From the NCBI GenBank assembly GCA_029204225.1, contig CM055102.1, forward strand, positions 25,017,390 to 25,081,389: DNA of 64,000 bases, in the 5' to 3' direction. Position numbers and translations under genes: made by a program. Source of the stretch: Diphasiastrum complanatum (lineage: Eukaryota > Streptophyta > Lycopodiopsida > Lycopodiales > Lycopodiaceae). Below the pieces are notes generated by a model. That model searched no databases. It was not told where the DNA came from and saw nothing but the letters and a program-made list of their open reading frames with translations. Of the stretch, positions 36,601 to 45,719 are shown piece by piece. Position 1 is the stretch's first letter, and every line of letters begins with the position of its first letter.

Positions 36601-37142
36601 GTGGGTTGAGGGAGATATAGAGGAGGACGAGGAGATGTGGGCGGAGGCACAGGGGGGTGACCTGGCTGACCTGCTAGTGGACCCTGATGCAGAGACAGAG
36701 GAGGAGCCAGCCATTCCTACACGTAGGCCTCGGGGGAGACCTAGAGGTTCTAGGAGGGGGGGGGATGAGTACTCTTTTTGTAGACAGGAGTGGAGCATCA
36801 CAGGTAGTCGTTGGCCAGGCATCATCACAGTGGGTAGGGCCATCCCAGGGCGTAGGGTTACGGCCACCTGACACACAGGCACGACGGAGTAGACACAGGG
36901 CTGGGGGCAGCCAGATGGGGGCCAGAGGAGGGGAGAGAGGCAGAGGCAGAGGCAGAGGCAGAGGCAGGGAGAGGGGGGTGGTCCAAAGCCAGGGCACGCA
37001 GCAGGGATCCAGAGCACGCAGCAGAGCCAGGGCCACACCACGACATATGGCTCCCTCCAGTTCCGATTCATCTGCGGACCCATGGGATCTGCAGTCCACA
37101 GATTCGGATGATTTATCCTACCATGACTCTGACGAGCCTTAG
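33639..37142 (+). pseudogene. hAT transposase, multi-exon, decayed
   Basis: Likely exons: 33639-34586, 34682-35027, 35125-35531, 35630-35799, 35909-36246, 36365-37142, all with GT-AG borders and matching phases. Exon 1: BED-type zinc finger (WRCLHCGGHFTGSLTRVRAH), four 13-residue repeats, a Gln-rich stretch, then FFYECGIAFAV. Exon 2 carries DUF659: LSDGWTDIHRRSVINVLVS, VVQVVTDNASNCKQMG, WTPCAAHCMDLLI. Exon 5 has the dimerisation signature CSAGACERNWSTWALYHTQK. The tail is acidic, then Gly/Arg-rich. Lesions: TGA five codons after the putative ATG, a frame change in exon 1 between the finger and the Gln-rich part, TAG at 34330, and a frameshift at a G run near 36755-36764, after which the tail continues to TAG at 37140. 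Confidence 0.88.
33963..34118 (+). repeat. 39-bp tandem repeat, four units, in the transposase
   Basis: Four head-to-tail 39-bp units (33963, 34002, 34041, 34080), each encoding 13 residues of the type RAEHGTAAGPSTS. Confidence 0.92.
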
Positions 37143-37310
37143 TTATATAGTTTTCATTACGTTCATGGAACATCATTGTACCCCTTTTTGGTGCCATGTG
37201 GCCCGATATTATATATTATGATGATCCTATTCACAACATTGTCGTGATTCAGTATTGTTCTTTGTGGTTTTAGTTCAGTAACTTCGGTTTTATGGTTTAT
37301 GATTTATGGT

Positions 37311-37352
<42 letters not shown>

Positions 37353-37679
37353 AAGTATGGTTGTTTTGTCAAAAATTGTTTCATTTAAGGCTAAAGTTCA
37401 GAATGATTCAGCTAGGTTTTTGTTCAGCATGGTTTTAGTTCCGTTTGTTGTGAATCGTGATCAGAGAGAGATAGAGAGAGGGAGAATCAGAGAAAGGGAG
37501 ATTCCTGCCACTAGGAATGCCCCAATGTGTTCACTCTTTTTTATATGGGATGCAGCTTTAGCGTAAAGGGACCATCCTGCACCTGAAACAGTCGGCAAAC
37601 TACACAATCATACTCCCCTCGATCAGAGCTTTCATCTGATACCCATATTGCACAAAAAAATTTCAAAAAAAAAAAAAAA
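37143..37679 (+). other. hAT 3' untranslated region with (GA)n
   Basis: Non-coding, with GA repeats at 37311-37342 and a poly-A tract at 37664-37679 mirroring the poly-A at the left end. Confidence 0.6.
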
Positions 37680-37770
37680 TTCGATTCTACACGATTCTGG
37701 GAAAATCCCGAATCGCGAATCGGGATCGCGATTCTGATCGCGATTTTGAATCGCGATTCGCGAATCGCGG
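37680..37770 (-). repeat. hAT right subterminal motif array
   Basis: At least eight CGATT/AATCG words, including CGAATCGCGAATCGGGATCG and GAATCGCGATTCGCGAATCG, ending at the terminal repeat. Confidence 0.8.
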
Positions 37771-37780
37771 TGCAACTATG
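37771..37780 (-). repeat. hAT right terminal inverted repeat
   Basis: TGCAACTATG, followed by the GTTGAAAT duplication. Confidence 0.93.
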
Positions 37781-37788
37781 GTTGAAAT
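37781..37788 (+). repeat. hAT target-site duplication, right
   Basis: GTTGAAAT, identical to 32650-32657. Confidence 0.95.
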
Positions 37789-40538
37789 ATCCACAATGGA
37801 AGTAGTGGAGTGAATAGGTTTAGCTGGAAGTACATGATCCTGAAGTACAAACTTACCAAAAAGACTTTGTTTATAGACATGAATGAGAAGTTTCCCCCTA
37901 GTAGGTTTCCCTCTTTCATTCCATTTCATTCTCATTGACATTGACATTAAGACGTTAAGACAATGTATGCATTGATATCTGGTCAACTTTCTTTTATTTT
38001 AATTGAATATATGTTCTTCATGAATGCCATGCGTTGATATTTGGTCACCTTTCTTTTATTTTAATTGAATCTCACACGGAACTTATGATAAGAATCAAGA
38101 GACCCAACATTTATGATCTAATTCTCTTTCATGTCAAGTTGAAAATTGCCTCTAGTGTAGTAGAAAGTAGGGATAGTTGTTCACCCTTTTTTCAATGTTC
38201 AAATTTTTTTGCCATAATTTAGTTGTCATTTCATGAGGGACTTCCAAAGTGATGCTAATGACTTTTCTGCAATTCTTGATTCACTTGGTCAACTTTGTGA
38301 CGATTTGGACGTTTTTTATTCCTCAGTATTCATGCCTTTATGGATATGTCAAATCACTTACTCATCTATCTTTTTGATGATTAAGACTTTCAATGTTTTA
38401 TATTTATGCCTTTACCTTTTCAATTCAACTACTCACTTTTCTTTTATCATGATTTGGACCTTTCTATTTTATTCTATTTTGGAATTTGCTCCATGATGTA
38501 TGGCAATGAGAATGAAACTCTTTGTTGCATGTTCATAGATTTCCATTCTACCTCTAGTCCTAGTTACAATTTTTCCATGCCAATTTTTCCTCAACTGAAA
38601 TGAGCACATCATTGAGTAGCCCTGGGCCAAAACCTTGAGAGGGCATAAATGTCTTTCTAAAAATCTTTACCATTGGTCCTCGATGCTTTTACTAGTGGTA
38701 TGGGTAATTTTTGAAATTGTGGCCTTTCAAATGACCCTGACCAACAGTAAAGATCACTAGAATGAGCATTTTCTTCCCTAAAGGTTGAGTGGAAACTGAT
38801 TCTATCTTACCTATAATTATCCCAAGATGTGCTCTTAAAATTTTTCCCAAACCACCAACTAAATGTTTAATTATCCTAAAAATGTGGTGTAAAATTTCAG
38901 GCATTATCTTCCATAATAAATTGATCTACCAACACTGCACAAATTTTACCAGCAAGATTTTATGGGCAGGTAAATTTTGAGGGACTTTTCCACCCTCCTA
39001 AGGATTTCTTCATTTTAACTCTGAATTTTTGAGGAGAGGCCTAAAACTAAACCTAAACCTTGAGGGGGCTTCAATACATTAAAGAAATGTACTGTTTTTA
39101 GTAGGATTTACAAACATAACTCCAAGCCAGAGGTGGATAGCAAACACTGTGATGATTAGTTAATGAGCAGTAGTGAATCTACTTTGAAAGTTCATAGTGT
39201 CAGATGTGATGCTGATTTGATTGTGTCATAATGAACGCCATGAAAGGAGGTTGGACTTTTATGCTGATTACTCCACTTACACTTCCTAAATGCACATGAC
39301 CATCACCACAAATTAAAAGATGCTAAAAATATTTGATCAAGAAAAAGTCCAGAAGTAACCAATTTTTAAGTGTTGTGCCTGATTATTATTCTTGTACATG
39401 AATATCCGCGGTTGAAATCCACACCTCAGTGCATAATTATCCAGATTACTTTGACTTTGCATCTGCCATCGAGAAAGGATAACAGTGGTATCTCCCAGTT
39501 TATCAATGTGACTGCTTGACAGAAACATGAAAACAAGGCTGGTTGGTAAAATTTCTAACCATTAACAGTGGCCTACCATTTTTTACTCACATAAAAGAAA
39601 GTTCAAAAGAGGACCCCAGATAAACAACAGTGCTTGGGAAAAAATGCAGACTAGAAATTTCTGTTTGATATCGGATTATGGAGATAAAACCTTGTTGGAA
39701 AATATGGAAAAGAGCATTGCATCTGGCGGTTTACTCAAGACCAATTCAAAGAGCTGTAAGCATCTGAGTATCTCTGATTTCTAACAAAATAGGTATGCAA
39801 ATATGAAAGTATACTTTGGTTCAAGTTCATAGTATTTTCAAAACAAGATGGAATATATGCTTCCACCAAAAGAAGAAAAGATAGGTAAATGAAAAATATG
39901 CTGAATATCTGACCACGAATAAGCAAAGTACAAACCCCATACCACAATAATAAGTGCATCAAGCTTGCAATACTCTGCTAAAAGTGTCAACAGTACAATC
40001 ATGTAGACGGATCAGCTCAAACTTGCAAGAAAGAGTTACACCAGCTCTCCTGATCTTATTGGTTTGAAGCTTCCTATTTTCTTCAAAAATTCTGAGGCCT
40101 TAGGAAACCATCACACCAGCATACAATTCTGGAACATCATAGAAATCATGTAATGCTCGTCTTTTAGCAGATAAAATGTACATCCTAAGGCTAGTATAAA
40201 GTTGCAAGCGCAATTATGACCACCTTCTGATTGTGAGGAGTTGAAGCGAGATAGATCCCCTTATATCAGTAAACGCCATCGTAATTCTCAATTTCGGAAA
40301 TAGTTTCCGTTTATCAATGCCCTTCTCACTTCTCTCAGCCACTTTGGAAATTTGCTAAATGTTGCCATAGTAGCCTGTGTTTCAACCCCTGCCGTGTTTG
40401 ATCAAGATGCTCGTGAAGATCTGACAAAATAAACCCTCACAGAATAAACATTCAGCGAGAAATCTCCAATGCTGGCCAGAGTTCTGAGGAAAGAATGGGA
40501 AAATGGCCGCAAGAATGAACTGCCCAGGTAGTCCGAGT
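37789..40538. other. Intergenic and 3' flank of the RING gene
   Basis: No other gene recognised. A 42-bp direct repeat (37967-38008 and 38029-38070, sharing TTTCTTTTATTTTAATTGAAT) is present. The part just below 40539 should hold the 3' UTR of the RING-H2 gene; no clear poly-A signal could be assigned. Confidence 0.45.
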
Positions 40539-41108
40539 TTACACAAAGGGCACGGGGACGTGAATTGGAAGGGACAATCTACTACTTTGCAAAGGATGCC
40601 GCGCGAGAGGGACTAATTCAGAGAGAGGAGTGGAAATGGGGGTAGTGAGGGGTGTTAGCAGGGGGGATGTTCGGCACATGGGACAGGAAGCATGAAGATG
40701 AAGCCAGGAATCAATGCAATTCGCATGGAATACATGGCGACATTCGGGCATCATCCGCAAAACCTCCTCATCTTTATAATCCGCCAAGCAGATGGAGCAA
40801 GAGGTGCTCTCGGCATGAGGAGGCAGAAGAGGCTGCTGCGAGCTGAAGATGATCTTGGGGTACGATTCCAGTGTTGCCTGATCAAGCCCAGCAACGCCCA
40901 TCAGCCGCTCTTGCCCAACCGCACCCTGCTGCTGCTGCGCTACTGCCTGATCGCGCTCCCTCTGGGATCTCATCCTCACGCACACATAGGATGCGAGCAT
41001 GATCGCAGATACGAGCACCAGAATGCCAGCAGCGATGGCGATGCCGTATCCCAGCCCCACTCTACTCGTATTATCTCCCATCCAATCCACCGAAGAATTG
41101 GTCGCCAT
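40539..41108 (-). CDS. ATL-type RING-H2 E3 ubiquitin ligase
   Basis: Complete intronless 189-codon gene from ATG 41108. ATL proteins are plant membrane-bound ubiquitin ligases that transfer ubiquitin from an E2 to substrate. Visible parts in order: short N-terminus; a transmembrane helix at residues 18-43 (GLGYGIAIAAGILVLVSAIM); a Gln-rich basic stretch; the GLD motif at 74-86 (GLDQATLESYPKI), diagnostic of the family; and the RING-H2 domain with all ligands C104, C107, C123, H125, H128, C131, C142, C145 and the E2-contact W135. Spacing matches the ATL consensus. The membrane helix wording resembles the ATL67-69 group. Intronless structure and small size are normal for ATL. A GA-rich leader lies just upstream. 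It appears intact and functional, the only complete host gene here. Confidence 0.95.
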   Translation of the reverse strand: MATNSSVDWMGDNTSRVGLGYGIAIAAGILVLVSAIMLASYVCVRMRSQRERDQAVAQQQQGAVGQERLMGVAGLDQATLESYPKIIFSSQQPLLPPHAESTSCSICLADYKDEEVLRMMPECRHVFHANCIDSWLHLHASCPMCRTSPLLTPLTTPISTPLSELVPLARHPLQSSRLSLPIHVPVPFV

Positions 41109-41151
41109 CCCTCCTTCCTCCTACAATTGTCAGATCACACACACACCCCCA

Positions 41152-41183
41152 TCTCTCTCTCTCTCTCGTTCTCTCTCTCTCTC
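41152..41183 (-). promoter_or_regulatory. GA-rich leader of the RING-H2 gene
   Basis: (CT)n on the plus strand, thus (GA)n in the gene's sense, 44-75 bp upstream of the ATG. GA tracts in plant 5' UTRs bind BBR/BPC-type factors; no TATA box was seen. Confidence 0.5.
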
Positions 41184-41554
41184 GGAATTCCAAAAAGGAA
41201 AAGTGGGGATGAATTTGATGCTTTTTTTGCACTGACTACTTGAGCACATTTAGGAAGTACATCATCTTTGGGGACAACAAGCTCTTCTTCTACACCAAAA
41301 AGTTTGAGATTGTGGGAGTTAATAAGAGTAGGGTGAGTTAGGGATTTGGTAAATAAGCTACATCTAGTTCAAATCTGGAGGCGTACATAGTAGGCCCTAG
41401 CACACCTCCCAACCCAACACCTTTTTTTCACATTCCAAGACTAATGTTCACCACGACGCTTCACATCCACAAACTCTTTCGCACATCCACGACCTGAAAG
41501 GACAAAGAAATGAGTGTAGGGACAAGGACAAAGAAATGAGTGTAGGGACTGGGG

Positions 41555-41556
<2 letters not shown>

Positions 41557-41614
<58 letters not shown>
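41557..41614 (+). repeat. (TC)29 microsatellite
   Basis: 58 bp of uninterrupted TC about 450 bp upstream of the RING-H2 ATG. Confidence 0.97.
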
Positions 41615-41617
<3 letters not shown>

Positions 41618-41860
41618 CCATTCCATCCCATCTCATCTCATTTGTATGATGTACAACACTACAATGGAGGTGGACAGGCAAGCCACGTCCAAAAGCTGAT
41701 GTGGCACATACATGGCACTTTTCAACATGTTCGCTTTACATCACATTTTAAGGCCCAGGCAACAAGCAAAAGCACAAAGCTCCAATCACATGCACTTGCA
41801 CAACACTCGGGACTCGAGCTTGAGTTTGGGCTCGGTTCAAACTTTTCTCCAACTTGATTT

Positions 41861-41876
41861 GGGGGGGGGGGGGGGG
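41861..41876 (+). repeat. Poly-G tract, 16 bp
   Basis: Uninterrupted run of 16 G. Confidence 0.95.
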
Positions 41877-42499
41877 AGGTCATCTTTGAAAGGTTCATGT
41901 GATGCACCATCCACAAGTAACATATGTCTAAAATGGAAGTCAAATTATCTTCTTTAGTAGAATTATAACGAAATCTCATGAATATAGATCCATTGATAAA
42001 TGCTTTAGCTTATAGCTAAATACTTTTGTTGCTCTTATGCTTTATTGATTCGCAAACATGTACCCTCATTGTGTGGCATGTCACTAATTTGAGATATCTA
42101 CCCTCACTTTGTTTTATCTCAAGTAATGTGAGCTTTACACAAATATCATTTCAAATTATAAGAGAGAATAGGCTAGGAGGGGATTCAATGCACACTCCCA
42201 CTTTGTAACACTACCTTTAAAGTGAAAAAGTGAAACACGTGTTCTATAAGCATGCTTCACGTGTGGTCCTTCTTGAAATGAAAAGAAATTTGCTATCTCT
42301 CTTTTTTTGTGGCCACAATACTACTAAATACATATTTCTATCTAACAAAAATAAGATCTTTCATTCTTAACAATTACAAAAATATTGAGCAATTGACAAA
42401 AGAATCATGACAAAAATGTCCAATTCGAACCAATTTGTCAACGGTCAAATCTTCTTAAGCCTTTCTTGTTGTTTTGTTATGGATTATGCAAAGATTTTC
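41877..42499. other. No recognised gene
   Basis: AT-rich tract with short open frames only. Confidence 0.5.
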
Positions 42500-43011
42500 A
42501 TTCCTATGACCGAACAACTTAAGGATAAGGGAAAAAACTTCTTATGGTAGAAATCTGAACAAGAGAGTTTTGATGCTCTCAAGTGAAGCTACTACTCCAC
42601 TACTAAAAGTGGCAGATCCAAATCAACCATTTATGGTTAAAATTGATGCTAGTGACTTTGCAGTAGGGGCAGTATTGGTCTAGGTTGAAAAACTAGTTGC
42701 TTTCGAAGGCAAAAAGTTGTTCCCAACTCAAAAACTATATAGTGCCTATGAGAAGCAGCTAAATTGTTCATGCATTAAAGCATTAGAGATACTATTTGAC
42801 AGACCATCAAAGTATAACAGACTTTTGTAACTAGCTCAGGATTAGGGATCAGAAAGCTTGATGGGCTGAGTTAATGCGATAATTTGATATTAACATCAGG
42901 CATAGGAAAGGGAAGTTCAATGTTGTTGTCACTGCCCTTGGTCACACACACACACACACACATGTGTGTGTGTGTGCGCATGTGCGTGTGTGCGCTTGCA
43001 CGTGTGTGTGT

Positions 43012-43042
<31 letters not shown>

Positions 43043-43660
43043 GGGGTTAACGAATTGAGTTTTATTTAATTTTGTAATAATTTCCTTGATTCCTTGAGAG
43101 GGAAATACGAGCATGATGCTTACTTTTCTATGAATTTGAAAATAGTGAAAGAGAGAGATTTACACATATCTAGAATAGTACATGAGGCTCGAGGCAAGGA
43201 CACTTGTTGTTGAAAAAAGTTCAACGTAGATGGGAAGAGAACTCGGAATTTCAAGTATGCCAACGTATCTTTGTGATTGAGAGTTGAACACCCAAAAGAA
43301 CACTTGTAGCTAAGGGTAGATGGGTCTAATATTTACCTAGTGTTGAGGATAAAACTTTGAGTCAAGAAAAAAAATGGGATAAGTACAATGTTGAAGATGG
43401 GAACTCTACAAATGTAGGACATCCAAAAATTTAAAAGACTTATTAGCTTCTGAAAAGACGATTATACTAGCCTAATATGGAAAAAAGGGCATCCGTGAAT
43501 ATGTACCACACACATGCTAGAAGTTCCAAGTAAGTAAGGGAGAGGCCTCAAAGTAGGTGGCCATTTTCAACCATCGGAAATCCTATCTAGCAAATGGGAG
43601 AGTATCTCAATGGATTCTATTGGTGGCCTACTTGTTTTCAAGGACATAAATAGCTCTTAA
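42500..43660 (+). pseudogene. Ty3/Gypsy RNase H-integrase remnant
   Basis: Plus-strand relic. At 42610-42830 RNase H reads DPNQPFMVKIDASDFAVGAV, then a stop, then KLFPTQKLYSAYEKQLN, matching the Gypsy TDAS and SxKLxxAExNY blocks. At about 42890-42930 comes the connection to the integrase linker (DINIRHRKGKFNVV). After a microsatellite the zinc-binding and start of the integrase core are traceable at 43500-43630 (FQVSKGEAS; GGHFQPSEIL; SISMDSIGGLLVF). Stops and frame changes throughout. A 104-bp CA/TG/G tract has expanded in the middle. Confidence 0.75.
42943..43046 (+). repeat. (CA)n-(TG)n-G21 compound repeat
   Basis: About ten CA units run into TG/CG units that can pair back with them, ending in 21 consecutive G (43026-43046). 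Confidence 0.97.
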
Positions 43661-44549
43661 GACAGATGGCATATTATGTGCCATGTGCCTAGCCTTTGAG
43701 CATGGCCTATAACACATGAACAATGGATGTACTTGTAATTACTCATAGGGGGTCCAGTTGGGGGGCCACTAATAGAGAGCTTTGGGATAACAATTTTTTT
43801 AAAAGTTCGGGGTTTACGATGGTTAGAAAGCAAAAACAAAACATGGGTGCATTTGGCATGCAGACGCTTGGCAAGCTCATTACATGGATCCTTAGCCTGT
43901 GCATAGCAACAGATTGTGTCAAAAAAGGGCAATTTGTGAAAAAAAAAAAGTTTTCACAAAATCGACAATAACTTCACCGTTCGTGCACCGTTTTGAATAT
44001 CGTATGGCCATGAAGGTAGATGTTCTAGTGTAGTGGGTTTCTTTCCTAGCCTATCCTCAACCCCCGATCTAAGAATCTAGAATCAAGGAGATAAACACGC
44101 GTAGGTTCGTTCCCATGAGGGCGATAGCATATCTCAAAATTTAGCATGAATGGAAGATCCACATCTAACTCTAACATCCATTAACCCTAAGCATTAACAC
44201 TACAACCACTACCACTACACATCCATCAACACTACGATCCACAATGAAGATAGATTACTCTTTTTCTCTCTCCCTTTCTCTCTCACAAGAAGTATAAGAA
44301 ATGGCAAAACCGATAATACTCGGATCCAACAATTAGCAAACACAACAAAAGCATGAGAGATGAAGGAAAAGTGATTGAGAGCAAGGAATTCATAAATCCA
44401 TTTCATAAGAGAACCAATATGCTTGTATTGAAATGAGGATATGAACATGAGGAGCAACTCGAGTTTACCCCTATTTATAGTGTAGAGGAGGACCCTGGCC
44501 TCAAAATCCTATCGGTTCATTTCTACTTCCCTAGCTATTCAAACTTAAA
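43661..44549. other. No recognised gene; possible rest of an LTR
   Basis: No coding motif. On the minus strand CTATAAATAG at 44480-44471 is a TATA box about 325 bp into the LTR-like sequence that starts at 44805. (GAATTT)n hexamers lie at 44576-44595, just beyond the right edge. Confidence 0.45.
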
Positions 44550-44805
44550 AAAGAGTGGGAACCCATACCAATTTGAATTTGAATTTGAATTTGAACCGAT
44601 TTTGGTGGGAGTCCCAACTTTATTCACTAGCTTGACATTTAGGCCTACGACATTAAAAGTCCTAAAGTCCTTCTATTGACTTTCTAATTATCAAATAACT
44701 ATGTGATCATCGGGGTGGACTTACACACACAGGGTGCCAAATCTCTTTCACTTATTAACTAGGGTTAGGGTTGCCTCAGGATCCGCAAACCCTCCAATAG
44801 TATCC
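44550..44805 (-). repeat. Dispersed LTR-like repeat, copy B
   Basis: Related to 7380-7617 over about 240 bp. On the minus strand it starts TATTGGAGGGTTTGC directly after a purine-rich GGTGGGGGATAC, which looks like a polypurine tract. This orients it as the 3' LTR of whatever encoded the ORF at 44820-45698. Confidence 0.65.
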
Positions 44806-44819
44806 CCCACCAAAACTAG

Positions 44820-45698
44820 TGGCGGTCCCACGACACCTCACGAGATTATTCACTTTGGGCTCTGGTTCTGCTCGCATCGTACCTTGATGAGATGGTACTG
44901 CACCTTCTCTATAAATTCCATGCGTTCCATTTTGAAGTCGTGTTTGTGCGGAAAAAATCACTTATTGGCTTTGGCAACCCAATTCGAAGTTGTCCAGAGT
45001 ACCACCCAGCATGGCTGCACGATAATATAGTCTAGCGATGGTCTTGGACTTATCTGATGCCATGGGAAGATTTGGATTGAATGCCAAGGAAGGTAGGCAA
45101 TCATCCCATCTCGTAGTAGTGGATGCCAACTTGGACAAATCATTGGCAAATATTGCCGATTGTCGCACAGTTGGATCTGGTGAATTCCGGTACTCAGCAC
45201 CATAAAACTGAAGTGCTCTGATAAAATCAACCGATATCTTGTATGTTTGGTGAATGATGGGCCAATTTGGGGTGTGGATGCTGATTTAATCCAATGCACG
45301 TCCAAATCTTTCCATTTATTGCGTCTCAGCATCGGCAAATAAAAGGGATCGACTCGCAATTGGCGAGGGCTGACAACATAGCTTGTAATAGAATTCGAAG
45401 CTTTCTTGAACACTATTGTGCTCCAAGCTGGTTGCTCTCTCAATGCGGGTAGTCTATCCAGTTCTTTTCCTGCCTCTATCTCAGAGGTTTTGAACTTAAT
45501 AACCCATCCACCCCTCGAGGACATATGCGGATGTTGGTGCAAAAAGTTTTGAATTTGGTCTTTGATGGTGACTGGTTTTTGAAACAAAATTATGGTCCCT
45601 GATGAAGATGGACCAGCTTCAGCAGCTTGGGTGTCCGTTGTTTCTAGAATTTCAGGAGCTCCACCCTGGTCCATGCATGTATCGAATCTTGTATCCAT
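44820..45698 (-). pseudogene. Unidentified ORF beside a polypurine tract and LTR
   Basis: From ATG 45698 a frame runs 246 codons, but the sensible reading changes frame near 45240 and continues to about 44776 with one stop near 44961. The N-terminal part is acidic (DTQAAEAGPSSS), then FQKPVTIKDQIQNFLHQH, SSRGGWVIKFKTSEI, VSPRQLRVDPFYLPML. After the shift: VDFIRALQFYGAEYRNSPD, VRQSAIFANDLSKLAS, KTIARLYYRAAMLGG. It is helix-rich and capsid-like in feel, but I recognise no family. It lies immediately before a polypurine tract and LTR start, where the last gene of an LTR element would be. It could be an accessory protein of a non-autonomous element or a relic host exon. Confidence 0.5.
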
Positions 45699-45719
45699 TC
45701 ATGCATGTTCCTCATTTTT

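Larger units (their letters stand above)
32658..37780 (+). mobile_element. hAT superfamily DNA transposon (5123 bp)
   Basis: A complete-ended element: perfect 8-bp target duplication GTTGAAAT, 10-bp terminal inverted repeats (CATAGTTGCA left, TGCAACTATG right), arrays of CGAATCGCGATTCG-like words inside each end, and a transposase with BED zinc finger, DUF659 and hAT C-terminal dimerisation domains. The interior is far richer in G and C than the surrounding host DNA. The transposase has few lesions, so the copy is probably fairly young but no longer self-sufficient. Confidence 0.93.

Noticed and set aside
36583-37197. 204-codon minus-strand Ser/Pro/Cys-rich frame
   Set aside because: Antisense of the Gly/Arg-rich transposase tail.
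40692-41243. 183-codon plus-strand frame
   Set aside because: Antisense shadow of the RING-H2 gene.
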